A stretch of DNA of 64,000 nucleotides, taken from assembly GCF_009905535.1 (NCBI RefSeq), contig NZ_JAAALA010000002.1:1-64000 (forward strand), read 5' to 3'. Made by a program: the position numbers and the translations under genes. Position 1 is the stretch's first letter. Each line of letters begins with the position of its first letter. The notes below the pieces were generated by a model. It was not told the DNA's origin and searched no databases. It saw only the letters and a list, made by a program, of their open reading frames with translations. This stretch comes from Caulobacter sp. SLTY (GTDB lineage: Bacteria > Pseudomonadota > Alphaproteobacteria > Caulobacterales > Caulobacteraceae). Shown piece after piece: positions 16,366 to 24,988 of this stretch.

Positions 16366-19356
16366 ATGTCCGAGCCCTCCGCCAACTGGTTCTCGATCCC
16401 CGCCCACCGGCCGTTTCTCGACGACCTGGCGGCGGGGCTGATCGATTCCCTCCCTGGGCCGGAGGATACGCCGGGCGCCCTCTTGCTGGTGCCGACCCGG
16501 CGGGCGGCGCGGGCGCTGGGCGAGTCCTTCCTCAAGGCGGCCGGCGGCCGGGCCGTGCTGTTGCCGCAGATCCGGGCGCTGGGGGACCTGGACGAAGGCG
16601 AGCCGCCGTTCGAGCCGGGGGACGCGGGGCTGGACCTGCCGCCGGCGATCGACGCGATGCGGCGGCGGTTCGAACTGGCGGCGATGGTCGATGGCCTGTC
16701 GAAGGGAAAACTCGGGACCCTGCATGCCCTTGACCTGGCCGACGCCCTGGCCGAGTTCATGGACGCGGCGGCCATCGAGGAGGCGCCGGTCTCCGAGCGG
16801 ATCGGCGAGCTGGTGGCGATGGACCAGGCCCGGCACTGGGAGGTGTCGGCGGCGGTGCTGAGCGTGGCGGTCGAGGCCTGGCCGGAGCGGCTGAAGGCGC
16901 TTGGGCTGATGGATGTGGCCGAACGGCGGGTGCGGCTGCTCGATCACCTGACGAAGAGCTGGACCGACCGTCCGCCGCAGGGGCCGGTCATCGCCGCCGG
17001 CTCGACGGGCGCCCAACCGGCGACGGCGCGGCTGCTGGAGGTGGTCGCCGGCCTGCCGCGCGGGGCGGTGATCCTGCCCGGCCTCGACCAGGACCTGGCC
17101 GACCGGGCCTGGGCCGAGATCGAGGACCAGCATCCGCAAGCGGCGATGAAGCGGCTGCTGGAACTGGCCCGCGTGCCGCGGGCGACAGTGAGGCCCTGGC
17201 GGACGGAGGTGACGCCCGGCGAGATGAAGGGCCGCTGGCGGCGGCGGGTGATCAACGAAGCGCTGAGGCCGGCCGAGGCCACCGCCGACTGGCTGGACGT
17301 CATTGCCGACCTGCGGGCTGAGGGCGCGGCGGCGGGAGTCGATCCGTTCGAGGTGGGGCTGGAAGGACTGTCGGCGGTGACCGGCGCCCATGAGGAGGAG
17401 ACGGCCAGCCTCTGCGCCCTGCTGCTGCGCGAGACCCTGGAGACGCCGGGCAAGACCTGCGCCCTGATCACTCCCGACCAGACCCTGGCCCGGAGGGTTT
17501 CAGCCCGGCTGGCCCGCTGGGGCGTGACGGCGGACAGCACGGCGGGGGTCAGTCTGGCGCTGAAACCGGCCGGCGCCCTGGCGATCACCCTGGCGGAACT
17601 GGTGCTCGACCCGGCTGACCCCGTGGCGCGGCTGTCGTTGCTGAAGAGCCCGCTGGCCCGGCTGGGGCGGGCGCCGGAGGCGCTGGCCGCCGCCGCCGAA
17701 CTGCTGGAGGCGCGGGCGCTGCGGGGGCCCCGGCCGCTGGGACCTGAAGCGGTGATCGCGCGGCTCGCCAAGCGGGCCAGGCCGGAAGAGGCCGAGGCGC
17801 TGGCGGCCGCGCGGGCGCTGTCGGAGGCGCTCGACGAGGTCATCGCCCTGGCGACAGACCCGTTCGCGGACGGAGAGGCCGATCCGGCCTCCGCGGCGGC
17901 CGGTCTGGCGGCGGCCCTGGAGCGACTGGGCGAGGGCGGCGAGCTGTGGGCCGGGCCGGAGGGAGAGGCGCTGTCGCGGCTCCTCGCCGGGCTGATCGCC
18001 GAGGGTAGGCGGCTGGTTCCGGTGAATCCGCTCGGCTTCCGCACCCTGATCCACAGGATGGTCTCGGCGGAGAGCGTGCGCGGCGGGGAGGCGACCCATC
18101 CGCGCCTGCTGATCATGGGAACCCTGGAATCGCGGATGACCCGCGCCGACCGGCTGGTGCTGGCCGGTCTGGAAGAAGGGGTCTGGCCGCGCGGCGCGCC
18201 AATCGATCCCTTCCTGTCGCGGGCGATGCGCAAGACCTTGGGTCTTCCGAGTCCAGAGCGACGCATCGGCCTGTCGGCCCATGACTTCGCCCAGGCGGCC
18301 TGCGCGCCCGAGGTGGTGCTGGTCAGCTCGGCCCGGCGCGAGGGGGCGCCGGCGACCGAGAGCCGCTGGCTGTGGCGGCTGCGCACCCTGGCCAAGGGGG
18401 CGGGTAAGGCGCTGCCGGGACGGCCGGACCTGCTGGATTGGGCGCGGAGCCTGGATGTCGGCCATGGCGACCGCTGGATCGGCCGGCCGGAGCCCAAGCC
18501 GCCGGTCGAGGACCGGCCGACCCGGCTGGCGGTGACCCGGTTGGAGACCCTGACCCGCGATCCCTACGCCGTCTGGGCGCGGGATATCCTCAAGCTGTTC
18601 CCGATGGAGCGGCCCGACCAGCTGGTCGAGAACACGGCGCGGGGCACGGCCATCCACACCGCCTTCGAGGCCTTGGCGCGGCAATGGAACACCGCGCAGC
18701 CAGCCGATCCGGTGGCTGTCTTCGAAGCGCGGTACATCGCCGAACTGCAGGCGCTGGGGTTGTCGGAAGCTGCGCTGACCCGCGAGCGGGTGCTGGCGCG
18801 GGAGACGGCCGCCTGGGTCGCCGATTTCGAGCGCCGGCGGCGGGCCGGCGGGGCCAGGGTGCATGTCGAGGCCTCGGGCGAGATGAGCCTGAACGCCGGC
18901 GGCGTTCCTCATACCCTGACCGCCAAGGCGGACCGCATCGAGATCGCCCCAGACGGGACGGGGCACATCCTCGACTACAAGACCGGCGCCGCCCCCACGG
19001 CCAAGATGATCGACACCGGCTTCTCGCCGCAGCTGACCCTGACCGCCGCCATCCTGGCCGCCGGCGGCTTCGATAACTTCAAGGGCGGGTTCGGCGACCT
19101 GGCCTATGTGCGGATCACTGGCCGTGATCCGGCCGGGGAACTGGTGGTGCGCAAGACCGCCGGCGACGAGAGCAAAGAGGCCGCCGATGCGGCGGTGGAG
19201 GGGGCGATGCGGCTGCTGGCCGCCTACCAGAACCCCGACCAGCCCTATGCCAGCCGCACGGCGCCGCAGTTCGTGAAGACCTACGCCGGCGACTACGACC
19301 ACCTGGCGCGGGTCATGGAATGGTCGACCGGAGCGGACGGGGAGGAGGGAGAATGA
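16366..19356 (+). CDS. addB: double-strand break repair protein AddB (alphaproteobacterial type)
   Basis: AddB is the non-motor helicase-like and nuclease subunit of AddAB, which resects double-strand breaks for RecA-dependent repair. At 996 aa it is of normal length. The N-terminal UvrD-like region has PTRRAARALGESF where motif I would be, but no proper Walker A, as expected for alphaproteobacterial AddB. The C-terminal PD-(D/E)XK nuclease is visible in TAKADRIEI...HILDYKTG (about residues 840-880). I see no four-cysteine iron-sulfur signature around the nuclease, unlike Bacillus AddB. The stop overlaps the addA start in ATGA. Confidence 0.94.
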   Translation: MSEPSANWFSIPAHRPFLDDLAAGLIDSLPGPEDTPGALLLVPTRRAARALGESFLKAAGGRAVLLPQIRALGDLDEGEPPFEPGDAGLDLPPAIDAMRRRFELAAMVDGLSKGKLGTLHALDLADALAEFMDAAAIEEAPVSERIGELVAMDQARHWEVSAAVLSVAVEAWPERLKALGLMDVAERRVRLLDHLTKSWTDRPPQGPVIAAGSTGAQPATARLLEVVAGLPRGAVILPGLDQDLADRAWAEIEDQHPQAAMKRLLELARVPRATVRPWRTEVTPGEMKGRWRRRVINEALRPAEATADWLDVIADLRAEGAAAGVDPFEVGLEGLSAVTGAHEEETASLCALLLRETLETPGKTCALITPDQTLARRVSARLARWGVTADSTAGVSLALKPAGALAITLAELVLDPADPVARLSLLKSPLARLGRAPEALAAAAELLEARALRGPRPLGPEAVIARLAKRARPEEAEALAAARALSEALDEVIALATDPFADGEADPASAAAGLAAALERLGEGGELWAGPEGEALSRLLAGLIAEGRRLVPVNPLGFRTLIHRMVSAESVRGGEATHPRLLIMGTLESRMTRADRLVLAGLEEGVWPRGAPIDPFLSRAMRKTLGLPSPERRIGLSAHDFAQAACAPEVVLVSSARREGAPATESRWLWRLRTLAKGAGKALPGRPDLLDWARSLDVGHGDRWIGRPEPKPPVEDRPTRLAVTRLETLTRDPYAVWARDILKLFPMERPDQLVENTARGTAIHTAFEALARQWNTAQPADPVAVFEARYIAELQALGLSEAALTRERVLARETAAWVADFERRRRAGGARVHVEASGEMSLNAGGVPHTLTAKADRIEIAPDGTGHILDYKTGAAPTAKMIDTGFSPQLTLTAAILAAGGFDNFKGGFGDLAYVRITGRDPAGELVVRKTAGDESKEAADAAVEGAMRLLAAYQNPDQPYASRTAPQFVKTYAGDYDHLARVMEWSTGADGEEGE

Positions 19357-22300
19357 GCCTCCAGCTCGACACCGCCCAGGCGCTCGCCGCCGATCCGGAG
19401 ATCAACGCCTTCGTCACGGCCAACGCCGGTTCCGGCAAGACCAAGACCCTGATCGACCGGGTGGCGCGGCTGCTGCTGGCCGGGGCGGCGCCCTCGGCCA
19501 TCCTCTGCGTCACCTACACCAAGGCGGCGGCGGCGGAGATGCAGGGGCGGCTGTTCGGCCTCCTGGGCGACTGGGCGGTGACGCCGGACGCGGCCCTGTC
19601 GGCGGCGCTGGACCGGCTGCTGGGCGAAGGGCATGGGCGCGACCTGGCCGACGCCCGGCGGCTGTTCGCCCGCGCCCTGGAGACGCCCGGCGGCTTGAAG
19701 ATCCAGACCATCCACGCCTTCTGCGAACAGCTGCTGCGGCGCTTCCCGATGGAGGCGGAGGTCTCGCCCCGGTTCACGGTGATGGACGACGCGGCCGCCG
19801 CCCTGGCGGCGCGGGACGCCCGCGAGCGGCTGGCCGGGGCGGCAGGCGAGGATGGGACGCCGGTGTCTTTGGCCTATGCGCGGCTGGCCATCGGCCTCGA
19901 CTACCTCAGTTTCGAGGGGCTGTTCCGCACGGTGCAGGAGCGGCGGGGGGCGATCGGCGACTACCTGGCCGCGGTCGGGGGCTACGAGGGGGCAGAGCGC
20001 GATGTCTGGGCGCGCGTCGGCTTCCCGGACGGGCCGGCCAGCCCCGACGACATCGCGCGGCGGGCCGGGATGGAGACCGATGTCGCCCTCTGGCGGTCGG
20101 CGGCCGCGGTGCTGGGCCAGGGCGGCAAGACCGACATGAAGTGCGCGGAACAGATGCTGGGCGCTGTGGCGGAGGCGCCGGATCTTTCGCGGATGCTGGC
20201 GGCGCTGTTCACCCAGGGGGGGGCGGGGACGCCCGCCGCCTGGGTCGGCAAGACCAGTGGGCTGAGGGCCCGCGAGGACCTGCGCGAACGGCTGCTGGAA
20301 GAGCAGGATCGCCTGGCCATCGCCCGCGAGCGGATGCGCGGCGCGGTGGTGGCGCAGGACACCCTGGCGGTGCTCTGCCTGGCCCAGCAGTACGCGCAGG
20401 CCTATGAGGCGGCCAAGCGGGACCGGGGCGTCCTCGACTTCGCCGACCTGGTGGCCAAGGCCCGCGACCTGGTGGCGGCCTCGGAAGGCGCGGCCTGGGT
20501 GCTGTTCAAGCTGGACGGCGGGCTGGAGCACATCCTGATCGACGAGGCGCAGGACACCGCGCCCGAACAGTGGGCCATCGCCGAGGCCCTGACCCAGGAG
20601 TTCTTCTCTGGCGCCGGGGCCGTGCGCCCGGCCGGTGGGCCGCCGCGCAGCCTGTTCGTGGTCGGCGACGAGAAACAGTCGATCTACAGCTTCCAGGGGG
20701 CGGACCCCGACCGGCTGGTCTCCGAGACCGACCGCTACCTGGCGCTGATCACGGCGGCCGAGCGGCGGGCGGTTCGGGCTCCGCTGAATACCTCGTACCG
20801 CTCGGTGGCTACAGTGCTGGCTTTCGTCGACAGCCTGTTCGAGGACCCGCGCACCCAGGTCGGGGTCAAGCCGCCGGCCGGCGAGGACCGGCTGGTCCAC
20901 CGCGCCTTCCGCGAGGGCCATCCCGGCTGTGTTGATCTCTGGCCGCTGGAGGTCGAGACCCCGGCCCAGGAGCGGGAAGCCTGGAGCGCCCCGCTCGACA
21001 TCGAGTCGGAAGAGAGCGCCAACCGCCGCCTGGCCCGCCGCATCGCCCGCGAGATCAAGGCGCTCGTGACGCGCGGGGACACGGTCTACGACAAGGGCGG
21101 CCAGGCGCGCGCGGCCAGCTACGGCGACGTCATCGTGCTGGTCCGCCGCCGGCGGGCGCTGTTTGAGGACATCATCCGCGAGTTGCGCCGGGCCCAGGTC
21201 CCGGTGGCCGGCGCCGACCGACTGACCCTGTCGGAGCACATCGCCTTCGATGACCTGATGGCCCTGGCCCGGTTCGTCCAGTTCCCCGCCGACGACCTGA
21301 ACCTGGCGGCGCTGTTGAAGAGCCCGCTCTGCGGCCTGAACGACGAAGACCTCTACGGCCTGGCCCTGCGGCGGAAGGAAAGCCTGTGGGCGCGCCTGCG
21401 GGCGTCCTGGGACCCGGCGGCGATCGCCGCGCGCGGCTGGCTGGAGACGGCCCTGGCCTTGGCGCCGGGCCGGCCGCCGTTCGAGTTCTACAGCCGGATG
21501 CTCGGCCTGCGCGACGAGGCTGGCCGCACGGCCCGCGCCCGTATGCTGGAGCGGCTGGGCTCGGAGGCCGGGGACGTGATGGACGAGTTCCTCGCCCGCA
21601 CCCTGGAGGCCGAAGGGCGCGGGGTGCTGGACCTGGAGCGGCTGGCCGGCGCCTTCGAGGGGCTGGAGATTTCGGTCAAACGGGAGATGGAGGCCGGGGC
21701 CGGCGAGGTGCGGGTGATGACCGCCCACGGCGCCAAGGGGCTTGAGGCGCCGATCGTCTTCCTGCCCGAGACGACGGTGAAGACCGGGGCGCGGGGCTCG
21801 GCCCTGCTGGACACCGGGCCGGTTGGAGACCTTCCGAACGGCTTCCTCTGGGCGCCGCGCCAGGCCGACGATTGCGTGGACAGCGCGGCGGCTCGCGAGA
21901 GGCGCAAGCTGCGTGACGAGGGCGAGAGCTGGCGGCTGCTCTATGTCGGGCTGACGCGGGCCCGCGACCGGCTGGTGCTCTGCGGCCGGGCGCCGGCGCG
22001 GCTGAAGGAGGGGACGGTCCCGGAGGGCTGGTACGGGGCTATGGCCGGGGCCTTCGACCGGCTGGCGGCGGACGGCAAGGTCGAGACCGTGGCCGACGGG
22101 GACGTCCTCTTCCGCCGGTTCGGCACGGCCCCGGCGCCCTTCCGGGGCGAGGCGGCGGCTCTGGCCCCGGCGGCGGTCGCGGGGCCGGACTGGCTGGGAG
22201 AGCCGGCGCCGGTGGAGCCGCCGGCCACCGCCTGGTCCTCGCCCTCCCAGGCCGCCAGCCGCAGCCGCATGCCATCCCCGTCGCCCCTGGCGCGGCAGGG

Positions 22301-22829
22301 GGGGCTGGACCGGTTCCGGCGCGGCGACCTGATCCACAGGCTCCTGCAGTTGTTGCCGGATGTTTCCATCGCCGACCGGCGGGAGACGGCGCGGCGTATG
22401 CTGTCTCACGAACCGGACCTGACCGACGCCCAGCGCGGCGAAATGGCGGCGGCGGCGCTAGGGGTGCTCGAGCATCCGGACTTCGCCGAGGTGTTCGGAC
22501 CGGGCTCGCGGGCCGAGGTGGCGCTGGCCGGCTCGGCGGCCAGCCTGCCGGCCGGGCTGGCGATTTCCGGCCGGGTCGACCGGCTGCTGGTGACCCCGGA
22601 ACGGGTGCTGGTCGTCGACTACAAGACCAACCGGCCCGCCCCGGCCTCGGTCGAGGGGGCGGATCCGACCTATGTGGCCCAGCTGGCCATCTATGCGGCC
22701 GTGCTGGGCGAGGTGTTTCCCGGCCGGCGGATCGAGGCGGCCCTGGTCTGGACGGACGGTCCTAAGCTGATGCCCGTTCCAGAAAAGATGATGCTCGAAG
22801 CCCTGGCCGGACTGCCCGGCGCCCGTTGA
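19353..22829 (+). CDS. addA: double-strand break repair helicase AddA (alphaproteobacterial type)
   Basis: AddA is the ATP-driven 3'-5' helicase and second nuclease of AddAB. The 1158-aa protein shows Walker A at residues 23-30 (ANAGSGKT), motif Ia CVTYTKAAAAEM, motif II LIDEAQDTAPEQW, GDEKQSIYSFQGA, the MTAHGAKGLEAPIVF block, the arginine-finger helix LLYVGLTRARDRLV and a C-terminal PD-(D/E)XK nuclease ISGRVDRLL...VVDYKT. The start overlaps the addB stop by four nucleotides. trxA follows after 48 nt with its own strong ribosome binding site, as often seen next to alphaproteobacterial addA. Confidence 0.95.
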   Translation: MSLQLDTAQALAADPEINAFVTANAGSGKTKTLIDRVARLLLAGAAPSAILCVTYTKAAAAEMQGRLFGLLGDWAVTPDAALSAALDRLLGEGHGRDLADARRLFARALETPGGLKIQTIHAFCEQLLRRFPMEAEVSPRFTVMDDAAAALAARDARERLAGAAGEDGTPVSLAYARLAIGLDYLSFEGLFRTVQERRGAIGDYLAAVGGYEGAERDVWARVGFPDGPASPDDIARRAGMETDVALWRSAAAVLGQGGKTDMKCAEQMLGAVAEAPDLSRMLAALFTQGGAGTPAAWVGKTSGLRAREDLRERLLEEQDRLAIARERMRGAVVAQDTLAVLCLAQQYAQAYEAAKRDRGVLDFADLVAKARDLVAASEGAAWVLFKLDGGLEHILIDEAQDTAPEQWAIAEALTQEFFSGAGAVRPAGGPPRSLFVVGDEKQSIYSFQGADPDRLVSETDRYLALITAAERRAVRAPLNTSYRSVATVLAFVDSLFEDPRTQVGVKPPAGEDRLVHRAFREGHPGCVDLWPLEVETPAQEREAWSAPLDIESEESANRRLARRIAREIKALVTRGDTVYDKGGQARAASYGDVIVLVRRRRALFEDIIRELRRAQVPVAGADRLTLSEHIAFDDLMALARFVQFPADDLNLAALLKSPLCGLNDEDLYGLALRRKESLWARLRASWDPAAIAARGWLETALALAPGRPPFEFYSRMLGLRDEAGRTARARMLERLGSEAGDVMDEFLARTLEAEGRGVLDLERLAGAFEGLEISVKREMEAGAGEVRVMTAHGAKGLEAPIVFLPETTVKTGARGSALLDTGPVGDLPNGFLWAPRQADDCVDSAAARERRKLRDEGESWRLLYVGLTRARDRLVLCGRAPARLKEGTVPEGWYGAMAGAFDRLAADGKVETVADGDVLFRRFGTAPAPFRGEAAALAPAAVAGPDWLGEPAPVEPPATAWSSPSQAASRSRMPSPSPLARQGGLDRFRRGDLIHRLLQLLPDVSIADRRETARRMLSHEPDLTDAQRGEMAAAALGVLEHPDFAEVFGPGSRAEVALAGSAASLPAGLAISGRVDRLLVTPERVLVVDYKTNRPAPASVEGADPTYVAQLAIYAAVLGEVFPGRRIEAALVWTDGPKLMPVPEKMMLEALAGLPGAR

Positions 22830-22877
22830 CGGGACTTGGGGGGCGCCTACATGGTGGGCTCAAACAAGGAGTATGCC

Positions 22878-23210
22878 ATGAGCACCGTGAAGGTCACCGA
22901 CGACACCTTCGAACAGGATGTGCTGCAGGCCGACAAGCCGGTCCTGGTGGATTTCTGGGCCGAATGGTGCGGCCCCTGCAAGCAGATCGCCCCCGCTCTC
23001 GACCAGATCGCCGAGGAGCTGGCCGACCATGTGACGGTCGCCAAGGTCAACGTCGAGGACAGCCCGATGGCCCCCTCGCGCTACGCGGTGCGCGGCATCC
23101 CCACCCTGATGCTGTTCCGCGGCGGCCAGATGGCCTCGATGATGCGCGGGGCGGTGACCAAGCAGAAGATCGTCGACTGGCTGGCCGAGGCGGGCGTCAA
23201 GGCGGCGTGA
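22878..23210 (+). CDS. trxA: thioredoxin 1
   Basis: Thioredoxin is the cytosolic dithiol reductant for ribonucleotide reductase, methionine sulfoxide reductases and other enzymes. The 110-aa protein has the active site WCGPC with C31 and C34, the buried Asp in VLVDFWA, and the cis-proline in RGIPTL. The start is the ATG preceded by AAGGAG at an ideal distance; a longer reading to 22836 is not supported. A rho-independent terminator follows. Confidence 0.96.
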   Translation: MSTVKVTDDTFEQDVLQADKPVLVDFWAEWCGPCKQIAPALDQIAEELADHVTVAKVNVEDSPMAPSRYAVRGIPTLMLFRGGQMASMMRGAVTKQKIVDWLAEAGVKAA

Positions 23211-23232
23211 TCGCCGAAAGACCGTGAGTTTG

Positions 23233-23265
23233 AAAGGGCGTCGTCCGAAGGGGCGGCGCCCTTTT
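23233..23265. terminator. rho-independent terminator after trxA, probably bidirectional
   Basis: AAAGGGCG-T-CG (23233-23243) pairs with CG-G-CGCCCTTT (from 23254) with one mismatch around a 10-nt loop, followed by a short T run. The convergent gene at 23268-23708 ends 3 nt beyond it, so it may serve both strands. Confidence 0.75.
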
Positions 23266-23267
23266 GC

Positions 23268-23708
23268 TTAGAACGGCACTTCGGGCTGAGGGTCTGCCGG
23301 GGCGGTCCTTTCCTGGACCAGGTCGCCGATCGGGTCGGCTTTCGGCGCAGGGGTCTTGGCCGCAGGGGCTTTGGCGGGCGGGGTCGCCGGCTTGGCGGCG
23401 GGGGCCGCGGGCGTGCGCTCGGTGATGTCGGCGGTTTCGACAGGCGCGGCTTTCGGCGGCTCCTCGGTCTTGGCCTGGGCCTTGGGCGCGGGCGCCGGGG
23501 CGGGCGAGGTCAGCTTCACAGCATCGGGGTCGTAGGGCTTGGCCTCGGGCGGGCCAGACGTGGCGGCGACCGGGGCCGGGCCGCCGCCGGTCCAGTCCGG
23601 GGCGTCGCGCCGCAGGGAGCCGTCGAGCCCCATCCAAAGGCCGACCACGGCGCAGGCGCCGAGACCCAGAACGACAAGCCGCAGGGAGGAAGGGGATATC
23701 CGGTCCAT
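23268..23708 (-). CDS. membrane-anchored Pro/Ala-rich protein of unknown function
   Basis: The 146-aa protein has one N-terminal membrane segment (about residues 8-26, LRLVVLGLGACAVVGLW) and a long low-complexity tail built of Pro, Ala, Lys and Thr, including repeated PAPAPAPK and PAAKP stretches. It looks like a periplasmic spacer or an anchored linker protein. A cysteine at residue 19 lies within the hydrophobic segment but not in a good lipobox. I recognise no domain. It is divergent from the efflux operon across a 164-nt promoter region. Confidence 0.65.
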   Translation of the reverse strand: MDRISPSSLRLVVLGLGACAVVGLWMGLDGSLRRDAPDWTGGGPAPVAATSGPPEAKPYDPDAVKLTSPAPAPAPKAQAKTEEPPKAAPVETADITERTPAAPAAKPATPPAKAPAAKTPAPKADPIGDLVQERTAPADPQPEVPF

Positions 23709-23765
23709 GCGGCGACACTACCGGCAGTCGGCCAAACGGAAAAGCGCTGAGCGTGGATTGAAAAC

Positions 23766-23838
23766 TGGACCCGTGCGTCCATTTATCTCTTGCGACGCGC
23801 TCGGCCCGGCGATAGGGCATTTTCGGACGCCGCCGTCC
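23766..23838 (+). promoter_or_regulatory. candidate operator pair ahead of efflux operon
   Basis: Two short palindromes lie 44 nt apart between the divergent genes: TGGAC-N6-GTCCA (23766-23781) and GGACG-N4-CGTCC (23825-23838). Both right halves continue CGTCCA followed by an A/T-rich run. They are candidate sites for the TetR-family repressor encoded as last gene of the operon. This is inferred from symmetry and position only. Confidence 0.35.
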
Positions 23839-23872
23839 AATTTTGTCATTCGCGTCTCGGGGCTCTCCCTCC

Positions 23873-24988
23873 ATGCCGTCCATCTCCAGGCAGAAACTCG
23901 TTCCCATGGCTGTCGCGGGGGTGGTCGGCGTCGCCATCCTGGTTGGCGGCGTCTTCTGGTGGCATGGCAAGCAGAGCTTCGAGGGCACCGACAACGCCTT
24001 CGTCCAGGCCGACACGGTGCAGATCAGCCCGCAGGTTTCCGGCTATGTGCTGGAGGTGCTGGTCGCCGACAACCAGCGGGTCGAGGCCGGCCAAGTGATC
24101 GCTCGCATCGATCCGGCAACCATCCAGGCCCGGCTCGACCAGGCCATCGCCAACCAGCAGGCGCTGGAGGCCGACGTCCAGGCGGTGGATGACCGGGCCA
24201 TCCTCGAACAGGCGATGATCGCCCAGAAGGCGGCCGGGGTGCAGAGCGCCCGCGCCGACGCCGGCCGCCAGGCGGTCGATTCCAAGCGCTATGGCGAGCT
24301 GGCCGAGAAGGGCTGGGTCTCCGAACAGAAGCTGCAGCAGGTCAAGGCCGGGGAGACCCAGTCCAAGGCCTCGGTGGAGGCAGCCGAGGCCGCCCTGGTC
24401 GCCGAACAGCGCGCCGCCCAGTCGCTGGGCTCCGCCCGCGCCCAGAAGGTGGCCCAGGTCCAGGCCGCCCGCGCCCAGGTGCAGCAGGCCAGGCTCGATC
24501 TCGAGCGCACGGTGATCCGCGCCCCCGTCGCCGGGGTGGTCGGGGCCCGCTCGGTGCGGGTCGGCCAGCTGGTCCAGCCCGGTCAGACGATGATGGTCGT
24601 GGTGCCGCTGGGCGAGACCTATGTGCTGGCCAATTTCAAGGAGACGCAGCTGGCCCGCCTGCGCATCGGCCAGCCGGTGGAGATCAAGGCCGACGCCTTC
24701 GGAAAACAGGCCATCAAGGGCCATATCGACAGCTTCGCTCCGGCCACCGGCGCCGAGTTCGCCCTGATCCCGGTCGAGAACGCGGTCGGCAACTTCACCA
24801 AGATCGCCCAGCGGGTGCCGGTGCGGATCGTCGTGGACAAGGACCAGCCGATGGCCGGCGCCCTGCGCCCCGGGCTGTCGCTTGAGGTCAAGGTGGATGT
24901 CCGTGTCCGCTCGGGCCAGAGCTTCGCCGAGAGCGGCGCGGCCACGCCCCAGCTGGCCGCCAAGCCCGAGACCTCGGCCCCGCAATGA
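23873..24988 (+). CDS. emrA: EmrA-like membrane fusion protein (HlyD family)
   Basis: This is the periplasmic adaptor of a three-part efflux pump, linking the inner-membrane exporter to an outer-membrane channel. The 371-aa protein has one N-terminal membrane anchor (about residues 10-30). It then shows the barrel-sandwich/lipoyl half-motif around GTDNAFVQADTVQISPQV, a long alpha-helical hairpin (about 75-190, rich in Ala, Gln and Glu), the second lipoyl half TVIRAPVAGVVGARSV, and a beta-barrel domain. The start at MPSISRQK is used; the TTG 30 nt upstream is unlikely. The stop overlaps the emrB start as ATGA. Confidence 0.92.
   Translation: MPSISRQKLVPMAVAGVVGVAILVGGVFWWHGKQSFEGTDNAFVQADTVQISPQVSGYVLEVLVADNQRVEAGQVIARIDPATIQARLDQAIANQQALEADVQAVDDRAILEQAMIAQKAAGVQSARADAGRQAVDSKRYGELAEKGWVSEQKLQQVKAGETQSKASVEAAEAALVAEQRAAQSLGSARAQKVAQVQAARAQVQQARLDLERTVIRAPVAGVVGARSVRVGQLVQPGQTMMVVVPLGETYVLANFKETQLARLRIGQPVEIKADAFGKQAIKGHIDSFAPATGAEFALIPVENAVGNFTKIAQRVPVRIVVDKDQPMAGALRPGLSLEVKVDVRVRSGQSFAESGAATPQLAAKPETSAPQ

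Noticed and set aside
19293..22409. minus-strand frame of more than 1000 codons opposite addA
   Set aside because: The product is a Gly/Arg/Gln/Pro-rich shadow with no motif, while the plus strand encodes a complete AddA with all helicase motifs.
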